Both the position numbers and the translations under genes were made by a program. The notes beneath the pieces were generated by a model. The model had not been told where the DNA came from. It did not search any database and worked only from the letters and a program-made list of their open reading frames with translations. A stretch of 64,000 nt of DNA from Nymphaea colorata (lineage: Eukaryota > Streptophyta > Magnoliopsida > Nymphaeales > Nymphaeaceae): positions 28,615,934-28,679,933 of the forward strand of contig NC_045138.2 of the NCBI RefSeq assembly GCF_008831285.2, written 5' to 3'. Of this stretch, positions 27,954 through 49,286 are shown one piece after another; positions within the stretch are counted from its first letter, which is position 1, and the number at the start of each line of letters is the position of its first letter.

Positions 27954-30246
27954 CACACACACACACACACACACATGCATATACACACGGGCGCATAACT
28001 AAGTACTTACACATACACACACATGTGCACGTGCTTTGGACTAACTCAAATAGACAGGGCTTTGTTCGACCTTTGTCCAACTTCTGATTTTGACAACTTA
28101 TCTGGAACTAACCTTTCATCATGGTTGATTTGTCATGGTTGTTGGTGGATTTCACCAAAATGGTGTCAATATTGGCAGACTCATCATTGGCATTGACGAA
28201 ATTGATGTCCATTTTCTCATTTAACCATGATTGAGTTCATTTGGAGTGACTGCTGCTTCAGATTGAAGATCAGATACTTTATTCTGAGTTTGGGATTTTT
28301 TTTATGGGGCATTGGTAACTCTAGTAAAGAGAATACAAATTGTAGTGATCTAGCATCAAACATTAGAAGCCACAAGTTGTGAGTGTAAACCATTCAGCTG
28401 CAGAAAAAGAAGTAAAATACATGGAACAGGGGACGCACGAGCGAAGCCTGTGAACATATAACTGGGGAGACGAAAAATATGTGAACATGATATTGCATAC
28501 AGGATATGAGAAGCTGTTAGATGGACACATCATATTGAACTTGCTCATCAATTATAATGTAATGGACAATGGTAATAGTAGTTTAATGTATGATGTAATT
28601 TTAAACTTGATGAGTGATTAATATGGCAAGGACAATAATTGCTTTTTCATTCATATGACTATATCATATTGCAACATATGCCAAAATAATTTGGAAAAGT
28701 GAGTTATGCATTTTGCTAATGAAGGAAAAGTGAGTTGTGCATTTACTATAAAATGTTTCATTCCGCTTTAATGCCTTAGTACTTAAACTGAGACTTGTAG
28801 GCATTAAATTTTTAATAAATTGATTGAGATAATAAAATATGCAGATGGTATCCAATATAGATTGCAATAACAAGCTACTTACCTGTTCACTTGTCTTTTC
28901 TTTTGGATGTTCACTCGTCTATGACATATTGATACTTGAGTTAACATGTTATCCTATATAAACATGACATGGCACTTGGACTCACCAGGAGTTAACATGT
29001 TATCCTATATAAACTAGTGCGGGACACAATTAGCATTAGTTATTTAGTTTTTGTTGTCCTGATTGCTAGTTTTATCTACTTGTATTCATTAATTAAGATG
29101 ATCAGTTATATTTGCTTTCAAGTTTGACCTAGCTTTGTTAGTAAATTTTTAGTTATAATGTTTCAGAATACTGTTCGTAACTTTCCACTAGAAAATGTAT
29201 TCATGTTCTATTGAACCACATACACGTGTATGTCTCGTGGCAAGGTCCTAATCATTGAAAAGCACCATTTGTATGAAACGTATTTGTGCCTTGTCCAGTT
29301 CTAGTTATTTGTACATACAATTAGCTTCTGAACAAGTACAATCATGGACATTAACAATCACTAATGGGACTGGATAAATCCACCATGATACCACTCATGA
29401 TTGCTTAACAACTACAAAAAGGTATGTATACCAGATTTAGCACAAAGATCATTGAGGGAGCATAGGCTTATGCTTATTTTTCTTGAAACATCGTATGTTA
29501 CATTCATTTAGAAAATGTGATTACTTCTGACCTGCAAAATTCTTGAGATTGGCATTTCTGGATTTTAGCATGTGAAAGAATGACTGGTATTTGCTTAGTT
29601 CATGTACTGCATATATTTTGTGAGCTACTGCATTTGTTTTCTGGCCATCAATGTTGTTCTCATATTACTATTTTCATGAGCATTTTGATCTCACTTTCCA
29701 AGTTCTCAGAGCTGCCAGCAGCAGAAACTTATTAGGACTTTTGCTGTATTTCAGGTTGTCCGTGAGACTGCAATACAATGTCTTATTGCTATAAGTGGAC
29801 TACCTCAAGTACAAATTTTTCCTTATGGTAGACAGGTTAAAATTTTTTCTTTCTGTTTCATTTCTTTATCTTTGTCATGTTATCCCTTTGATATATATTC
29901 TTAAAATGTGACCATGTATTTCTTGCTTGAGATAGACCTTATGAGAATTGGTTAAATAATTCCTGCAATTTAAATTTATGACACAAACTGGCTTTTGTAA
30001 TCATATAAATAAATTCTATTATATGATGGTCAATGGACTGAGAACGTATTTATCCAGGTGTTGAAAGCTATTAGAAGGGCTCTTGATGATCAAAAGCGAT
30101 CAGTTCGCCAAGAAGCAGTCCGCTGTCACCATGCATGGTAAGAATTTTTATTGCAAGTTCTTGTTACACAACATATTACAACCATTTGATGTTCATTCTT
30201 ACTATTATAATTATGCAGGGCATCAATCACATCAAAAGTTGTCTAA
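6022..30246 (+). CDS. MMS19: MMS19 homologue, cytosolic Fe-S cluster targeting factor (20 exons)
   Basis: Exons: 6022-6123, 8154-8216, 8356-8410, 9867-9964, 13007-13165, 13267-13326, 13464-13652, 15823-15876, 16670-16756, 16870-17623, 20480-20856, 20990-21063, 22196-22340, 23703-24607, 26017-26092, 26215-26326, 27176-27252, 29755-29835, 30058-30137, 30219-30246. They total 3576 nt, in frame throughout (1191 aa; plant MMS19 is about 1130-1160). MMS19 is a HEAT-repeat scaffold of the CIA targeting complex that delivers Fe-S clusters to DNA replication and repair enzymes. Recognisable blocks include VKEMEMYLTT, SKPIDVAAVHSLIDFF, LFPDPSGPLASFSKDIFEIL, LSRALM with STPLFEPF, RGHEKVK, RPLYKQRFYASMMP and the C-terminal VRQEAVRCHHAWASI. 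The N-terminal MMS19_N region covers about residues 55-330; the C-terminal HEAT domain is in exons 14-20. Weak point: exon 12 ends in phase 2 at LLP-tg, where homologues have LLPW. Exon 13 continues in frame only from an acceptor at 22195, inserting about 13 unexpected residues. The better-looking acceptor at 22235 shifts the frame. The rest is well supported. Confidence 0.95.
7126..7188. repeat. (AT)n microsatellite, about 31 units
   Basis: Uninterrupted AT dinucleotides inside MMS19 intron 1 (6124-8153). The rest of that 2-kb intron shows no element I can name. Confidence 0.95.
10430..11361 (+). mobile_element. Non-autonomous hAT-like transposon, family A copy 1
   Basis: A 932-bp insertion in MMS19 intron 4. 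Its ends are CTATGTCACATAGG and, inverted, CTATGATACACGGG. It is flanked by a perfect 8-bp direct repeat gttttagt (10422-10429 and 11362-11369), which points to a hAT-type target duplication. Both subterminal regions are packed with GGTACGGGTACG-type repeats, the usual place for transposase binding. The interior has a GC-rich patch of GTCGCC/GCTGCC repeats (about 10980-11060). The internal open frames look like none of the known transposases. The second base of the terminus (T) departs from the hAT YARNG rule, so the superfamily call rests mainly on target-site length. Confidence 0.82.
11852..12254. mobile_element. Tourist-like (PIF/Harbinger) MITE
   Basis: A 403-bp AT-rich element in MMS19 intron 4. 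The left terminus is GGGGGCGTTTGGTTGACAG; the right terminus, inverted, is GGGGCCGTTTGATGGTCAG. It is flanked by TTA on both sides (11849-11851, 12255-12257), the 3-bp target duplication typical of PIF/Harbinger. The interior is rich in gaaatttttttct/aaaatttttcc repeats that can fold back. No coding capacity. Confidence 0.75.
12362..12440 (+). mobile_element. Probable left-end fragment of transposon family A
   Basis: Begins CTCTGTCACATGGGTGC and continues with ggtgctgatacaggcacc, resembling the left end of the copy at 18342. No matching right end or target duplication is found before an AT microsatellite (about 12441-12460). It looks like a truncated relic. Confidence 0.45.
14190..15391 (+). 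repeat. Diverged tandem segmental duplication in MMS19 intron 7
   Basis: Copy 1 is 14190-14281 plus 14906-15077; copy 2 is 15120-15391. Both share, in order, cactaaaatctctgcttt, cagccagct/caaccagctt, a ttcagacac/tttagacac block, tgtttcaagacagctc, atattggaaa and gggtgctggtgctg. Each copy is about 265-272 bp without the transposon that interrupts copy 1. Non-coding. Confidence 0.75.
14282..14897 (-). mobile_element. Non-autonomous hAT-like transposon, family B copy 1
   Basis: A 616-bp element with perfect terminal CAATGTTAT / ATAACATTG, flanked by an 8-bp duplication gttcagac (14274-14281 and 14898-14905). The terminus fits the hAT YARNG rule. Subterminal regions carry many GTATCGTACGATAC palindromes. 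The left 80 bp matches the reverse complement of the right end of the copy at 22572-23234, so the two copies are inverted relative to each other. The AT-rich core encodes no transposase. It interrupts copy 1 of the tandem duplication around it. Confidence 0.88.
15545..15615. repeat. (AT)n(AC)n compound microsatellite
   Basis: (AT) about 15545-15562, then (AC) about 15563-15580, with a second AC run 15594-15606. Lies in MMS19 intron 7, about 210 bp before exon 8. Confidence 0.85.
18342..19608 (+). mobile_element. Non-autonomous hAT-like transposon, family A copy 2
   Basis: A 1267-bp insertion in MMS19 intron 10. The left end is CTATGTCACATGGGTG; the right end, inverted, is CTATGTGACACGGGTACG. 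It has a perfect 8-bp target duplication cctgcaat (18334-18341 and 19609-19616). It shares with copy 1 the subterminal GTACGGGT/ACCCGTAC repeats and a GC-rich GTCGTCGCTGCC patch about 200 bp from the right end, and lies in the same orientation. No transposase-like frame. Together with copy 1 it defines the family ends precisely. Confidence 0.87.
22328..22403 (+). repeat. 38-bp tandem duplication spanning the exon 13 splice donor
   Basis: Copy 1 (22328-22365) begins ccttcaagaacat|gtaagac; copy 2 (22366-22403) begins ccttcaaggacat|gtaagaa. They differ at only a few positions. The duplicated unit includes the last 13 nt of MMS19 exon 13 and its gtaag donor, so two adjacent donors exist (at 22341 and 22379). 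Use of the second would add 38 nt and shift the frame. Confidence 0.9.
22572..23234 (+). mobile_element. Non-autonomous hAT-like transposon, family B copy 2
   Basis: A 663-bp element in MMS19 intron 13 with terminal CAATGTTAT / ATAACATTG and a perfect 8-bp duplication gtgtgcat (22564-22571 and 23235-23242). It has the same GTATCGTACG-type subterminal palindromes as the copy at 14282, in the opposite orientation. The shared core includes catgaaagatgataactat, present inverted in copy 1. No coding capacity. Confidence 0.9.
27917..27974. repeat. (CT)n(CA)n compound microsatellite
   Basis: (CT) 27917-27950 followed by (CA) about 27954-27974, in the 2.5-kb MMS19 intron 17 (27253-29754). The rest of the intron is AT-rich with no recognised element. 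Confidence 0.9.
28938..29014. repeat. 26-bp direct repeat pair
   Basis: The unit gagttaacatgttatcctat (and six more bases) occurs at 28938-28963 and identically at 28989-29014, 51 bp apart, in MMS19 intron 17. No function inferred. Confidence 0.85.
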
Positions 30247-32913
30247 GTGTTGTTGGGGGTTTGAAGTGCATGAGGATTTCTTGAGGCATCCAGGTTCCCT
30301 TTTTTTTTTTTTGTGGTCATATGTTCTGTTTGAATCCAAATACCAATTCTGCTGGATGTAATTGAATCATAGATGCACATTGCTCTTGATGGCTTTTTGC
30401 TGAGACTATAGTTATTGCAGATGCATATAGTAGGGTACTTCGCGTGGATTTTTTTTTATCTTCTCTGTCGATGTGTAATTGACACTGTGCAATCTACTTA
30501 GGGGTTATAGAGTTTGATAAAGATATCATCAGTTCCAACAGTGAGTCACGCTGCTTGTACATCACCTCCTGAAGTTTCTGATAAAAAGCTTCCTTCTAAC
30601 TCAAATACGTTATTCTTGAGTTGATTCTTTACTAGAAAGAAAGATATGCAAGTTCCAGATAGCTTTATTCTGAATTTTGATTTTTGAGCATCTGATATCA
30701 AGATATTGCCTTTAGATCATGATCATCTAAGGTGTGTATGCAAAAGTCTGCAAGAAATTTAAGGCCATTTCTTTATTTTAATCTTTTCATGAGAAGAAAG
30801 AACTAAGCAGTTTCATGTTTCCATGAAGAAGGAATTGGAGTGGTTAATCTCTAATTTTGAGGATATGATTCTGCATGTTTCATGTTCTGTTTCATAAATG
30901 TTTCTCCTAGATTTGTCTTTCTAATATTTTGCAACCATAGACAAATACCGTTCACATCTGGAAAATGTCTCAATTCTATTGCAATTTTAAAATGTCAAAT
31001 GTTAAATGTAAAAATGATCTTTCATCTTTTCTTTTCTGAAAATTTGTGATGATCTTAACTTCACTCTGAGGTGTTGTCCACTTGGCAGAAGTCCCACTAA
31101 CACCTAAATTTGTGGCATAACTTGGAATATATTGAATGAGAGTTAAACATGCAAAATTGGAGAAATTACAGTACTGAATGACAGTTAAAACTTAAAAAGT
31201 AAAGGGGAGTTAGTGTCCTTGCTATTTATTGCTTGTGCAGTATCCAACTCAAATAGGGATGTTGCTGACAAGCAAAAAAGAGTGCATTGCATATAGGAAC
31301 AGTGATGGAATATGGTTAGTCAATTTATTTAGCTTTTTCATGTTTGAACCATCTGATTGGATTTTTTGGTAGATGCAGCAAAACTTTAGTTGCTATTACT
31401 TTTGCCCTCAAAGGTTTAGAACAGGAAAAGAAATATAGGAGGTTCACTGCTGTGATATGGAGCTCATACATATCGCAATATTCTAGGTGCATGATTCTGA
31501 GGCAATTGATGTCGCATTTTGACGTAATACATGGTAGAAGGTTGAGGTGATTGAATGAAAAACTCAGTGAAAAGGATAACTGCTCGTGGTCCATCTTGTT
31601 GATTTTTATCATGAGATAAAAATGCACATTGAAAGCTTTTGCTAATGGTTGGATTCAGATAAAAATGGCTAGGAGGGAGAATGAGCAAAAGACTTTCTGT
31701 TTCCTTGGTGCAGATGTTTTTCAATTGTATCTGTTGAAAGGGATCTCTATTTTGCCGTTAGTTTTAAACAGAATATCCCTGCTAATCGCCATCGTGATAT
31801 TACTAGCCATTTCATCTTTTCACGTTCGTAGTAGAAGGCGTAATTGTCTAGGTCTTGTATTAAGCACACGATATCAGTTGTCAAACCCGAGCCTTTGCCT
31901 GTGCTACGATACTTCAGGGAAAATGATGTAAAGTACCAAGTTCGGTATGGGTGAAGAAATAAATGAGAAATCTTTTGGCCGCAAAATACCTTCTCATCTT
32001 TGGCACAGTTTGGACTTAATCTTGTTTAGTTTAAACTTAACTTTACACATTTATGCCCAACGAGAAGTCGATTGATCTTTCTGATGGCAGCAACCTGAGT
32101 CTTTTGAATTATATAAATCGTCTCTAATTCAGAAGTTCTTATCATTTTCAGAAGCCAGAGGACGTGGACACTTTCAAAACAAATGTAAGGTTTCATGGCT
32201 ATTGGCCCAATCACTCCTCAAACTTCCCAACGATGTGGACAGGGCACTAGAAGTTGCCGGGAGTCGACAGTATCTTTTGGAAGAGGAGGCTCACTCTCGG
32301 GTCAGAATCAGTTGGCCTCCTCTGGAATTGTCTTTCCGTTCGACTTTTGAATCAGGAATGTTGAATGAGACTACCACCAGTTAGCTGTTGACTTGTAAGT
32401 TCAGATGTTGAGTGTTGAGGCTAATGACAGATTCAAGTCGATGTTCCGATTTTGTAGGTAGTGAACGTAATGGACTTGATCTATTTCACCAGTTTGAACC
32501 TTTAATCGTGTTAAAACATGAACCGGTCGTATCAGTAAAGGGTGATAGTATCAATTTTTCATAATTATATCGTTTCCCCAGGCTACAAAACCCTAAATAC
32601 CATCAGATTGAGGATGGGGGACTTAACAACCCATTGTTGCTGATATATCCATCCACATTTTAATGTCGCCTTGTGTGTGCGTGAGAGAGAGAGAGAGAGC
32701 ACTCATACCCGAACACGACCCGAGACACAAATTACCTCTTAACAATGTATTTCCCCAAAGTTACTGTTGGCAGGCCGAAGTTCACAAAAATCAAAACTTT
32801 ATACATAATAGGGATATAAACATAGCTAAGTATTGGGCAAAAGAATCATCCAAAACAATTAAATTTAAGTTGCATTGCTCAATAAAAAATGCCGATGGCA
32901 GATTATGGTGTTT
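30247..32913. other. Convergent 3' intergenic region
   Basis: Lies between the MMS19 stop codon and the tryptophanyl-tRNA synthetase stop codon, both genes pointing inward. It should contain both 3' UTRs. AT-rich, with short chance frames and a (TG)(GA) microsatellite near 32674-32699. No gene is supported. Confidence 0.5.
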
Positions 32914-42785
<9,872 letters not shown>

Positions 42786-45088
42786 GCAACCACAGGCTCT
42801 GCTAGCTCAGAAAGAGAAGAAACAAGAGAGTTAACGGAATGCACTCAAAGGAAGGTGCAAATGGGGAGGAGGAAAGGAAGAGGAGGTGTCACCCACATTG
42901 AAGAGGCAACACGAGGTGGGTAGTGAGAAAGATACAGGAAAGATGAGAGGACCGAATGAGCCATTGTTTTTCTTTCTTGCTTTTCTTCGTCTGCCTCCCT
43001 CTCGCTCTCTCTCTCTCTCTCCGTGGTGGGGGCTTTCCTCTTCTTGATAAACCGAGTTCGCAATCTGCCGGAGTAATTTCGTCCCGAACATCCGAATGTT
43101 TCGAACATACCGTGATTTTATCGTGAAATCTTCCATGGCTGTATAATGCGTGAAAACGTTATTTTGCAAAATCACTTAGTTTGCAAACATTTATTGGCAC
43201 ATACACCTATACCCTCAGGGAAGAAACAGTGTTTTTGTTATTTATTACATATTATTTCATCCTTTCTTATACAAATTTTTTGGTGGAGGAGTAAACTTAT
43301 CAGATTCACGTAAACATGAGGATCGGACAAGAGGGAAATAATTTGCAAATTCCAGTAATGAATATTGCGATAGATCCGATGCTAATTTCTCTCTGTGTAC
43401 TTAGTTTGTCTATCTCTATATCTACTCTTCACGTCCTTATTTGTCATACCATACATCATATGCAATACATATGTTTACATGTGCTCTGCAAGTAGAAAGG
43501 GTACTATATGCCTCATCAAGAAATTTGAGAAACAGTAAAAACTGAAGTGTACATATACGTAGATAGTGCGTAGCCCAACATAGAGAGTAAGGTTCATCTT
43601 TTACCAAATTAAAATGAAAAGGGTAACTGTTCCGCCAAATTGGGTTTAAGTCGGAGATTGAAAATTTTGGTGCAAACAGTGAAGAGAGACTTAGAGCTCC
43701 ATTGTCAAGCAGGTCATTATAGTATAGGGTGAGCAGGAAGTTCACAACCTACTGAAAAAAGGCCTGAAAACCTTTCAATTCCTTCCACCTCCGAAGTCAT
43801 GGGCTGTATTGGCATCAGTGGTGGCAGCATCGTTGCATTCATAACAGTACACCAACAAAGAGACGCATCGCAGAGCTACTGTTTTATGTTGACAAAGCAC
43901 CATTTGGCCGGTATCTAAGGATTCGAACATCTCGTTATGTTATTCAAAGTCGTCCAAGCGATCTACACATTCAACCCGTTACCGAAACAACATATGCTTG
44001 TTATAGAAATAACATAACAAAAGGGCATGCTGGACGCACTTCCCCTCTTTCAGCTCCATTCCAGAAATTTCCTTTTATCCGATCATGCAGAACACGTTAC
44101 AAGAACACCATGTTCTTGTTAAATGTTGTCTTTAAATCTAACAAACAGATGTTGGACATAATCAGAACATCTATTATTTCCAAAACATAAAGTTCTTTAG
44201 CAAGCATAAGTTACGACAATGCACACTATCGTGAACGTTTAGTGTGTTTTTTGCTTCTTTTGTGAACTGTCCGCCGCACTTTTAGCTGTTACCATTGTGC
44301 AATAAAGGCCGAAGGAGCTTTTTTGTCTAGACTGAAGAAGTCAGCATAACAGATTCAGAAAGGAACATTTATTCATGTCCGACAAACACAACACTCTAAC
44401 CTAGAGACGAAAATTACAGGCATCAAATCAAACACAAGAATGTTTATATATTTACAAGTTTGAAGACCCAATCTCCACCTTGCAAGCATTTGAGCCGACT
44501 CCTACCACCTGCTCAACAGGCAGCAGCATTTGGCAATGGTTCTACTGAGGCTTCTCACAAACCACAACCGAACCCTTCAAATCAAACTGATGGCAGGACC
44601 AACTTTAAGATTGTTCTTCTGGTGGCAAGCAGCAAGACATGCCTGCGAGTCCTCGAGTCCCTCCCTCCACGATATACACACGGTCTAAGGATCTCCAGAC
44701 CTTGATCTAGGGGCAAAGAAACACGGACAGTAAGACTCACACCGTGAAGCCTGGACTGACCAGGAATAAGAAAACTACTTTTCAAAAGCAACAAATGGAA
44801 TCCTTCTTAACACAAGCAACAGAAATATTTTATATCATTAGCGTTGTGCCGATCCCCTTTCATTTGCACGCTCGGGCCTGGGTGGAACCAGGAACCACAA
44901 TAGACGTGCTAATTTTATTTCCATCAACCAACACTTGGGGCCACAGCAATGAAACACAAGCTACACTAAGTCTTCATTAGATTTGTTTACAGGAGACATA
45001 AGAAAGGGAAGAACGAGGAATTTTATGAGAGGAGAAAAAAATAGAAAAAACAGCTGAATTAATCCTAATCCATTGAAGCACCTGCAAC
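42786..45088 (-). promoter_or_regulatory. TrpRS promoter/leader side and MYB 3' flank
   Basis: Upstream of the TrpRS ATG the sequence has a purine/pyrimidine tract (CT run about 43005-43021, so GA-type on the sense strand), a common feature of plant 5' leaders. From about 43200 to 44400 I see only AT-rich spacer. From about 44400 to 45088 is the probable 3' UTR and flank of the MYB gene. No further gene is supported. Confidence 0.45.
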
Positions 45089-48000
45089 TTAAAGTGCATG
45101 TATCACGCTTCCATTGTTCTGATTCAAGCCTGTTGTGCTCACTGGTGGATTTGGATGAAAAGCTGACTGCCTTTCTGGTCCTCCTAGCTTTCCTGCCAAG
45201 TCCAGGGGATTCGCGGGCTGCCCAGAAGCTTCACCCAAGCTCAGCTTTGACATGCCAACGAGCTCGTCGACGTTGATAGGATCCTTGGACAGTACTGCTG
45301 TTGGCTTCAAAACTGGATGGGGCTCAGAGTCCTTTGTGGGCACAATAGCATATGGTGGCCAGAATGGGAACGGAACTGGGCAATATGGTGTGAAAAATGC
45401 AGGGACCATCATTGGAATCGGAGGGCAAGGAGCAACAGGCTCTTCAACATCAATAGGCTCTTTTGAACTCGTTTCAACAGCATCATTTTCTTGATCAAGA
45501 GCAAGACCCAACGAAGGGAGTGGGCTACTGTCAGTCTCAGTTGCCAATGATGGTGCACTAGCGGAACTCACAAGGCGTGGTTTGTCTGCTACTGGGAGTT
45601 GGTCAACTGACTGCAAAAGTCAAGCGTGTGATGGTAATGGGAACACACATTAACATGCATGAGAAGAACATTTAAAATGAACTCATATTCCAAAAAAGTA
45701 GAGGCAAACATACCATATCAGCCACAATGTCAAATAGGCTGGATCTCCGCTTTCTCCTGCTTGAATTGGTCTGCCGGATGAAGTACTTCTGAGCATGGCT
45801 TGCTACTTGTGTGGGTGTCCTTGAAGTCACAAAGTTGCGGGAGATTCCTCTCCAGTCCCCCTTACCCAATTTCTGTAGACCCATTAAGAACAGCCTGTGT
45901 TCTTCTTCTGTCCAGGGAGTACCTGTAACGAAAAAGGTCGGGAAGTCAGTACATTTACGAAAGCTGACAGACGATCATCAGAACTATGGACTTTACATGA
46001 ACTGTAAACAAAAACCAGGATAAGAATATAACCTCAATTTTTTTTTTCCTTTCAGTCCCATGATTATGCCATTGTTATCTAGAAACATATTGACAAGATT
46101 TTGCACATCTACTAATAATAGTTTTGCCATAATGCCTTTATGCTTCTTTAACAAAAGAGAACCGTGAAATACAAGACAGCAGGATTTTTCTTTTTCTTTT
46201 TTCTCTCTTTTTTTTCTTTTGGTGGTTTTGGCTGCACAGAATTAAACAAACAGAGCACAGCATGCAAATGGCAGAGCCATAATTTTTTGGCTGAGGAGAA
46301 CTTGAGCCATTGACCCAGGTGTGGTGTGGGCACCGCATGTGGCCGGACCCAGTTCTAGCTTGATCATAATGTATTTTTGATGGGCTTGTGTGGGGCGCCA
46401 GTGTGGGCAGTGGCCCACACCCACCGACAAGTAACTACCGCAGCATGTGATACCATTCTATAAGGTCATTAAACATTGACTTGCACATTAGATCCGCAAG
46501 AAAAGCACAAGTTCACAGTTCACTATAAGAACACATTAACCAGCTTCCATTCAAGAACGAGAGACCCCTCCTATGTATCCCGAGAGCCCTAATGAATCTC
46601 TTATCATGAAGACGCCATATGGAGATGTACTTCACTTTCTTTTCTTCTACACAATATGTCCAATATTTTCATGAATCCTCCCATCCTAGGAAAACACTCC
46701 TCTCATGCATTGAGAATCTGGTAGATGAGACCATTTGAACTCCAATATCAAGCTATCTGACAAGTAAAAAAGTAGCTATTTTGCAATAGACCATATCATT
46801 TACTTCATAGAGCAGAAAGGAACGTCAAATAGAACCTCTGTGACTGCCTAAGACATTCAATCCGATCAGCTACCCAACATGTGCACTAACTGGGAACCCA
46901 AAGAAGGAACGTGCTGTCTGATGTCTTCTCAAGTCTAAGTTGAATAACAAGGTCAGGAGTCTGCACAAAGTCTACCAGACTGCTTGCTAATAAAATTTAA
47001 ATTCCTCAACAAAAGATAGACATGTTTCCAGAAGCCTATGTTAGAACCAACCTACTTGAATCTCATAAGTGCAGCAAGTTCTACACAAGGAACTTGAAAA
47101 ATACTTGGATGGATTTCTGGCATCTCTCCATGACTTTCTTGTGAAGCACAAAAAAGTTCAGGTGGTGTTTGATATCCACGCCACATGGTACTCACTGTTT
47201 AGCAAACAGGAGATCCAGAAGTGTGGGTCTCAGATCAACGCTACATGGAAAAAAGTGGCGAATGAAGAGGGTTATCTACATATCTGAAATCCTTCGTGAT
47301 AGCGGTTAGGAAAGACACCCTTAAGTTCCGTAGGTACCATCTTCCAGTCATATTAAGGAGAAAAATATAAGGTGGATAAGACGAAAGGGAAAAAATGTCC
47401 GCATATACAAATATAAGGAATCATGAAAAATCTACTAGCATTAAACGATAAAGGATGAAAGAAAACAGCATAAAAGGAAAACGAAAAAAAGGTTCTGATA
47501 CAAGAAGCTGAGCATGTATAGTTCACATATTTTGCAAGTAACTTTTTGATAGAATAGCTGAACATAGTTTACCATGACAAGGCACTGGCTTATGATGCCA
47601 ATATGCAACTCATCATGGTGCAGGACTCCACGCCTCCACATCCTATTCCAAAACACCATAGGCATGGTATATGCTTTGAAATGCACAAGCCAGAACTTCT
47701 TGACCAGTTTACTTCGGCATTTGTTCAACTTAAAGGCAATCTCACAGCTCGTACAAGAAAAGCAGACATGGAAGAAATCTATTATAAGTGATTTTGAAAC
47801 TCTTTTTAACATCATAAAATGCTGATATTCCTCTCAAATGTAACTAATTTGCTGACACGTGCTCAACCCTAGTTAGGAATGAAAGGATTTCAAAGCACAA
47901 ACCCCGTAGATCCCTTTAGCAAGAAGGTAAAAGTAAAACACGGATATAGTCAAATATCATATAAATTAACAAGACGACATATAAACAGAAAGACATCCAT

Positions 48001-49286
48001 CAGCTAAGCATCAGTAGATCCCAACGAAGACCAAATGAAAAAGACTCGTGTCATAAATTTTTCAATCTCCTGTGCAGGCCCTTCTAATTAATCAGCTTCA
48101 CCAAAATTTTCAATCTTTGTGGAATTCATAAACAATTTCAGGACATTACAGGTGATTCCTACACCCATCTAACATGTAGGGAATTCCATCGGCAACAAAA
48201 TGCGAAAAATATAAATGGCATAACAACTGACTCGTTTCGACTCGTTTCGGCGGAGAGCTGAGAAGAAACGCAGGCAGAATATTATGTAAGCAGAAAGAGC
48301 TTTCTTTTAGTAGAATATCTAGAGTACATGTATCGGATTAGGAGAGGAAAAAACCACTTGCAGGCCGATCCACAGAAACAGCAAACTTGAAAAAAAAAAA
48401 ACGATTCCTCCCCGCTCTTACCGTAAGCGTAAATCCGTTTGTGATCTTTCGTCCAGCTTAGCGTGAAATTAACGAACAACAAAAAGGAATTCATGTCTAT
48501 GCAAGGTTTCCCTGGCGATTAAAAATGGATTGATACCTAAAAATTCCACCGAAGTACCTATGCACCAAAAGATGAGGTGAATGGACAAATTTCGCAACAA
48601 ATCATCGACACTTACGAAAGCGAACTCCTAATTTTTTAAAAGCAGCAGTCGCAGAAATCAATTTCCGTCAAAAAGACAAGGAAAAATGAGAAAAACCACC
48701 TGTTCAAACAAAAATATGAGACAAAGAAACAACGAAAAAAAAAATGAAGTTAAAACGCTGGAAAATACGTCGCCATGTACTACCCAAGGATGAAACGAGT
48801 CAACACAGAGAACTCCATCCCTCCGATCGGCAACCGAATCACGGAAAATTACATGAAAGGAAGTATCAAACTCATACAACAACCGATCGAGAACGTTTCT
48901 GACCTCAGAAAACGGAACAGAGGGGGCGAGAGAGAAAAGGAGGGAGGGAGAAGGAGAGAGAGAGAGAAAGATGGAGAGGCAAAAATCTGACCTTTCTTTC
49001 TCTCACGACAGCTGGAAGAGCACGAGGCGTGCAAGGCATCATCTGAAGCGTATCCGCTGCCCCCTGCGCCGGCTGCAGGCTCCTCGGCCGGATCGGACGG
49101 GGAGCTGGGATTATTCCCCACCGGCGACGCCCCCCCGCTGGTGTAGTGCGAAAGATTGCCCATGCTGGCGCTCTTCTTCATCGACGATCCATCGGTGAGC
49201 CTGACGCCGAAGAGCTTCACCCCTCGCGACGGGCACGTCCTCGAGTTGTGCCCGTTGTGGCTACAGTGGGAGCACCTGCGCGTCAT
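45089..49286 (-). CDS. KUA1: KUA1/MYBS3-type MYB-related transcriptional repressor (3 exons)
   Basis: Exons in transcript order: 49286-48992, 45922-45714 and 45610-45089; 1026 nt, 341 aa. The N-terminus is a CX2CX4HX4C zinc knuckle (C5, C8, H13, C18; [18 protein letters not shown]), then a KLFGVRL repression-type motif (24-30). A single MYB/SANT repeat spans about 99-149 ([16 protein letters not shown]), ending in the diagnostic SHAQKYF (140-146). The C-terminal exon is Pro/Ser-rich with an EAR-like LGLAL (202-206) and a proline/phenylalanine stretch ([20 protein letters not shown]). The start ATG at 49286 is the family's conserved MTRRC start; the frame is open upstream but without an ATG. 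Known relatives bind TATCCA/I-box-like sites and repress genes in sugar, senescence and cell-expansion responses; that function is carried over from the family. Intron 1 is 3.1 kb. Confidence 0.95.
47086..47791 (+). pseudogene. Coding-like fragment antisense in MYB intron 1, unrecognised
   Basis: Two stretches on the plus strand read like real protein rather than chance translation. One is 47086-47287 ([20 protein letters not shown], then [14 protein letters not shown] and [13 protein letters not shown]). The other is 47580-47791 ([19 protein letters not shown], then [16 protein letters not shown] and TRKADMEE). The first is preceded by a plausible acceptor (gtgcag, 47069-47074). The two lie in different frames, separated by about 290 bp that could be intron or decay. 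There is no start codon exon or terminal structure. I do not know the family. It could be a captured gene fragment, a pseudogene or two exons of a nested gene. Confidence 0.35.
48929..48970. repeat. GA-rich low-complexity tract
   Basis: A gagaga/gggagg tract just inside the 5' end of MYB intron 1 (CT-rich on the gene's strand). A matching CT tract lies at about 49486-49508 in the leader. Confidence 0.7.

Noticed and set aside
32150-32384. Frame ending ESGMLNETTTS downstream of MMS19
   Set aside because: MMS19 already terminates properly at 30246 with the family's C-terminal WASI block; no splice path or homology supports an additional exon.
42831-43175. Basic antisense frames around the TrpRS leader
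   Set aside because: Driven by the CT/GA tract upstream of the TrpRS start; no domain features.
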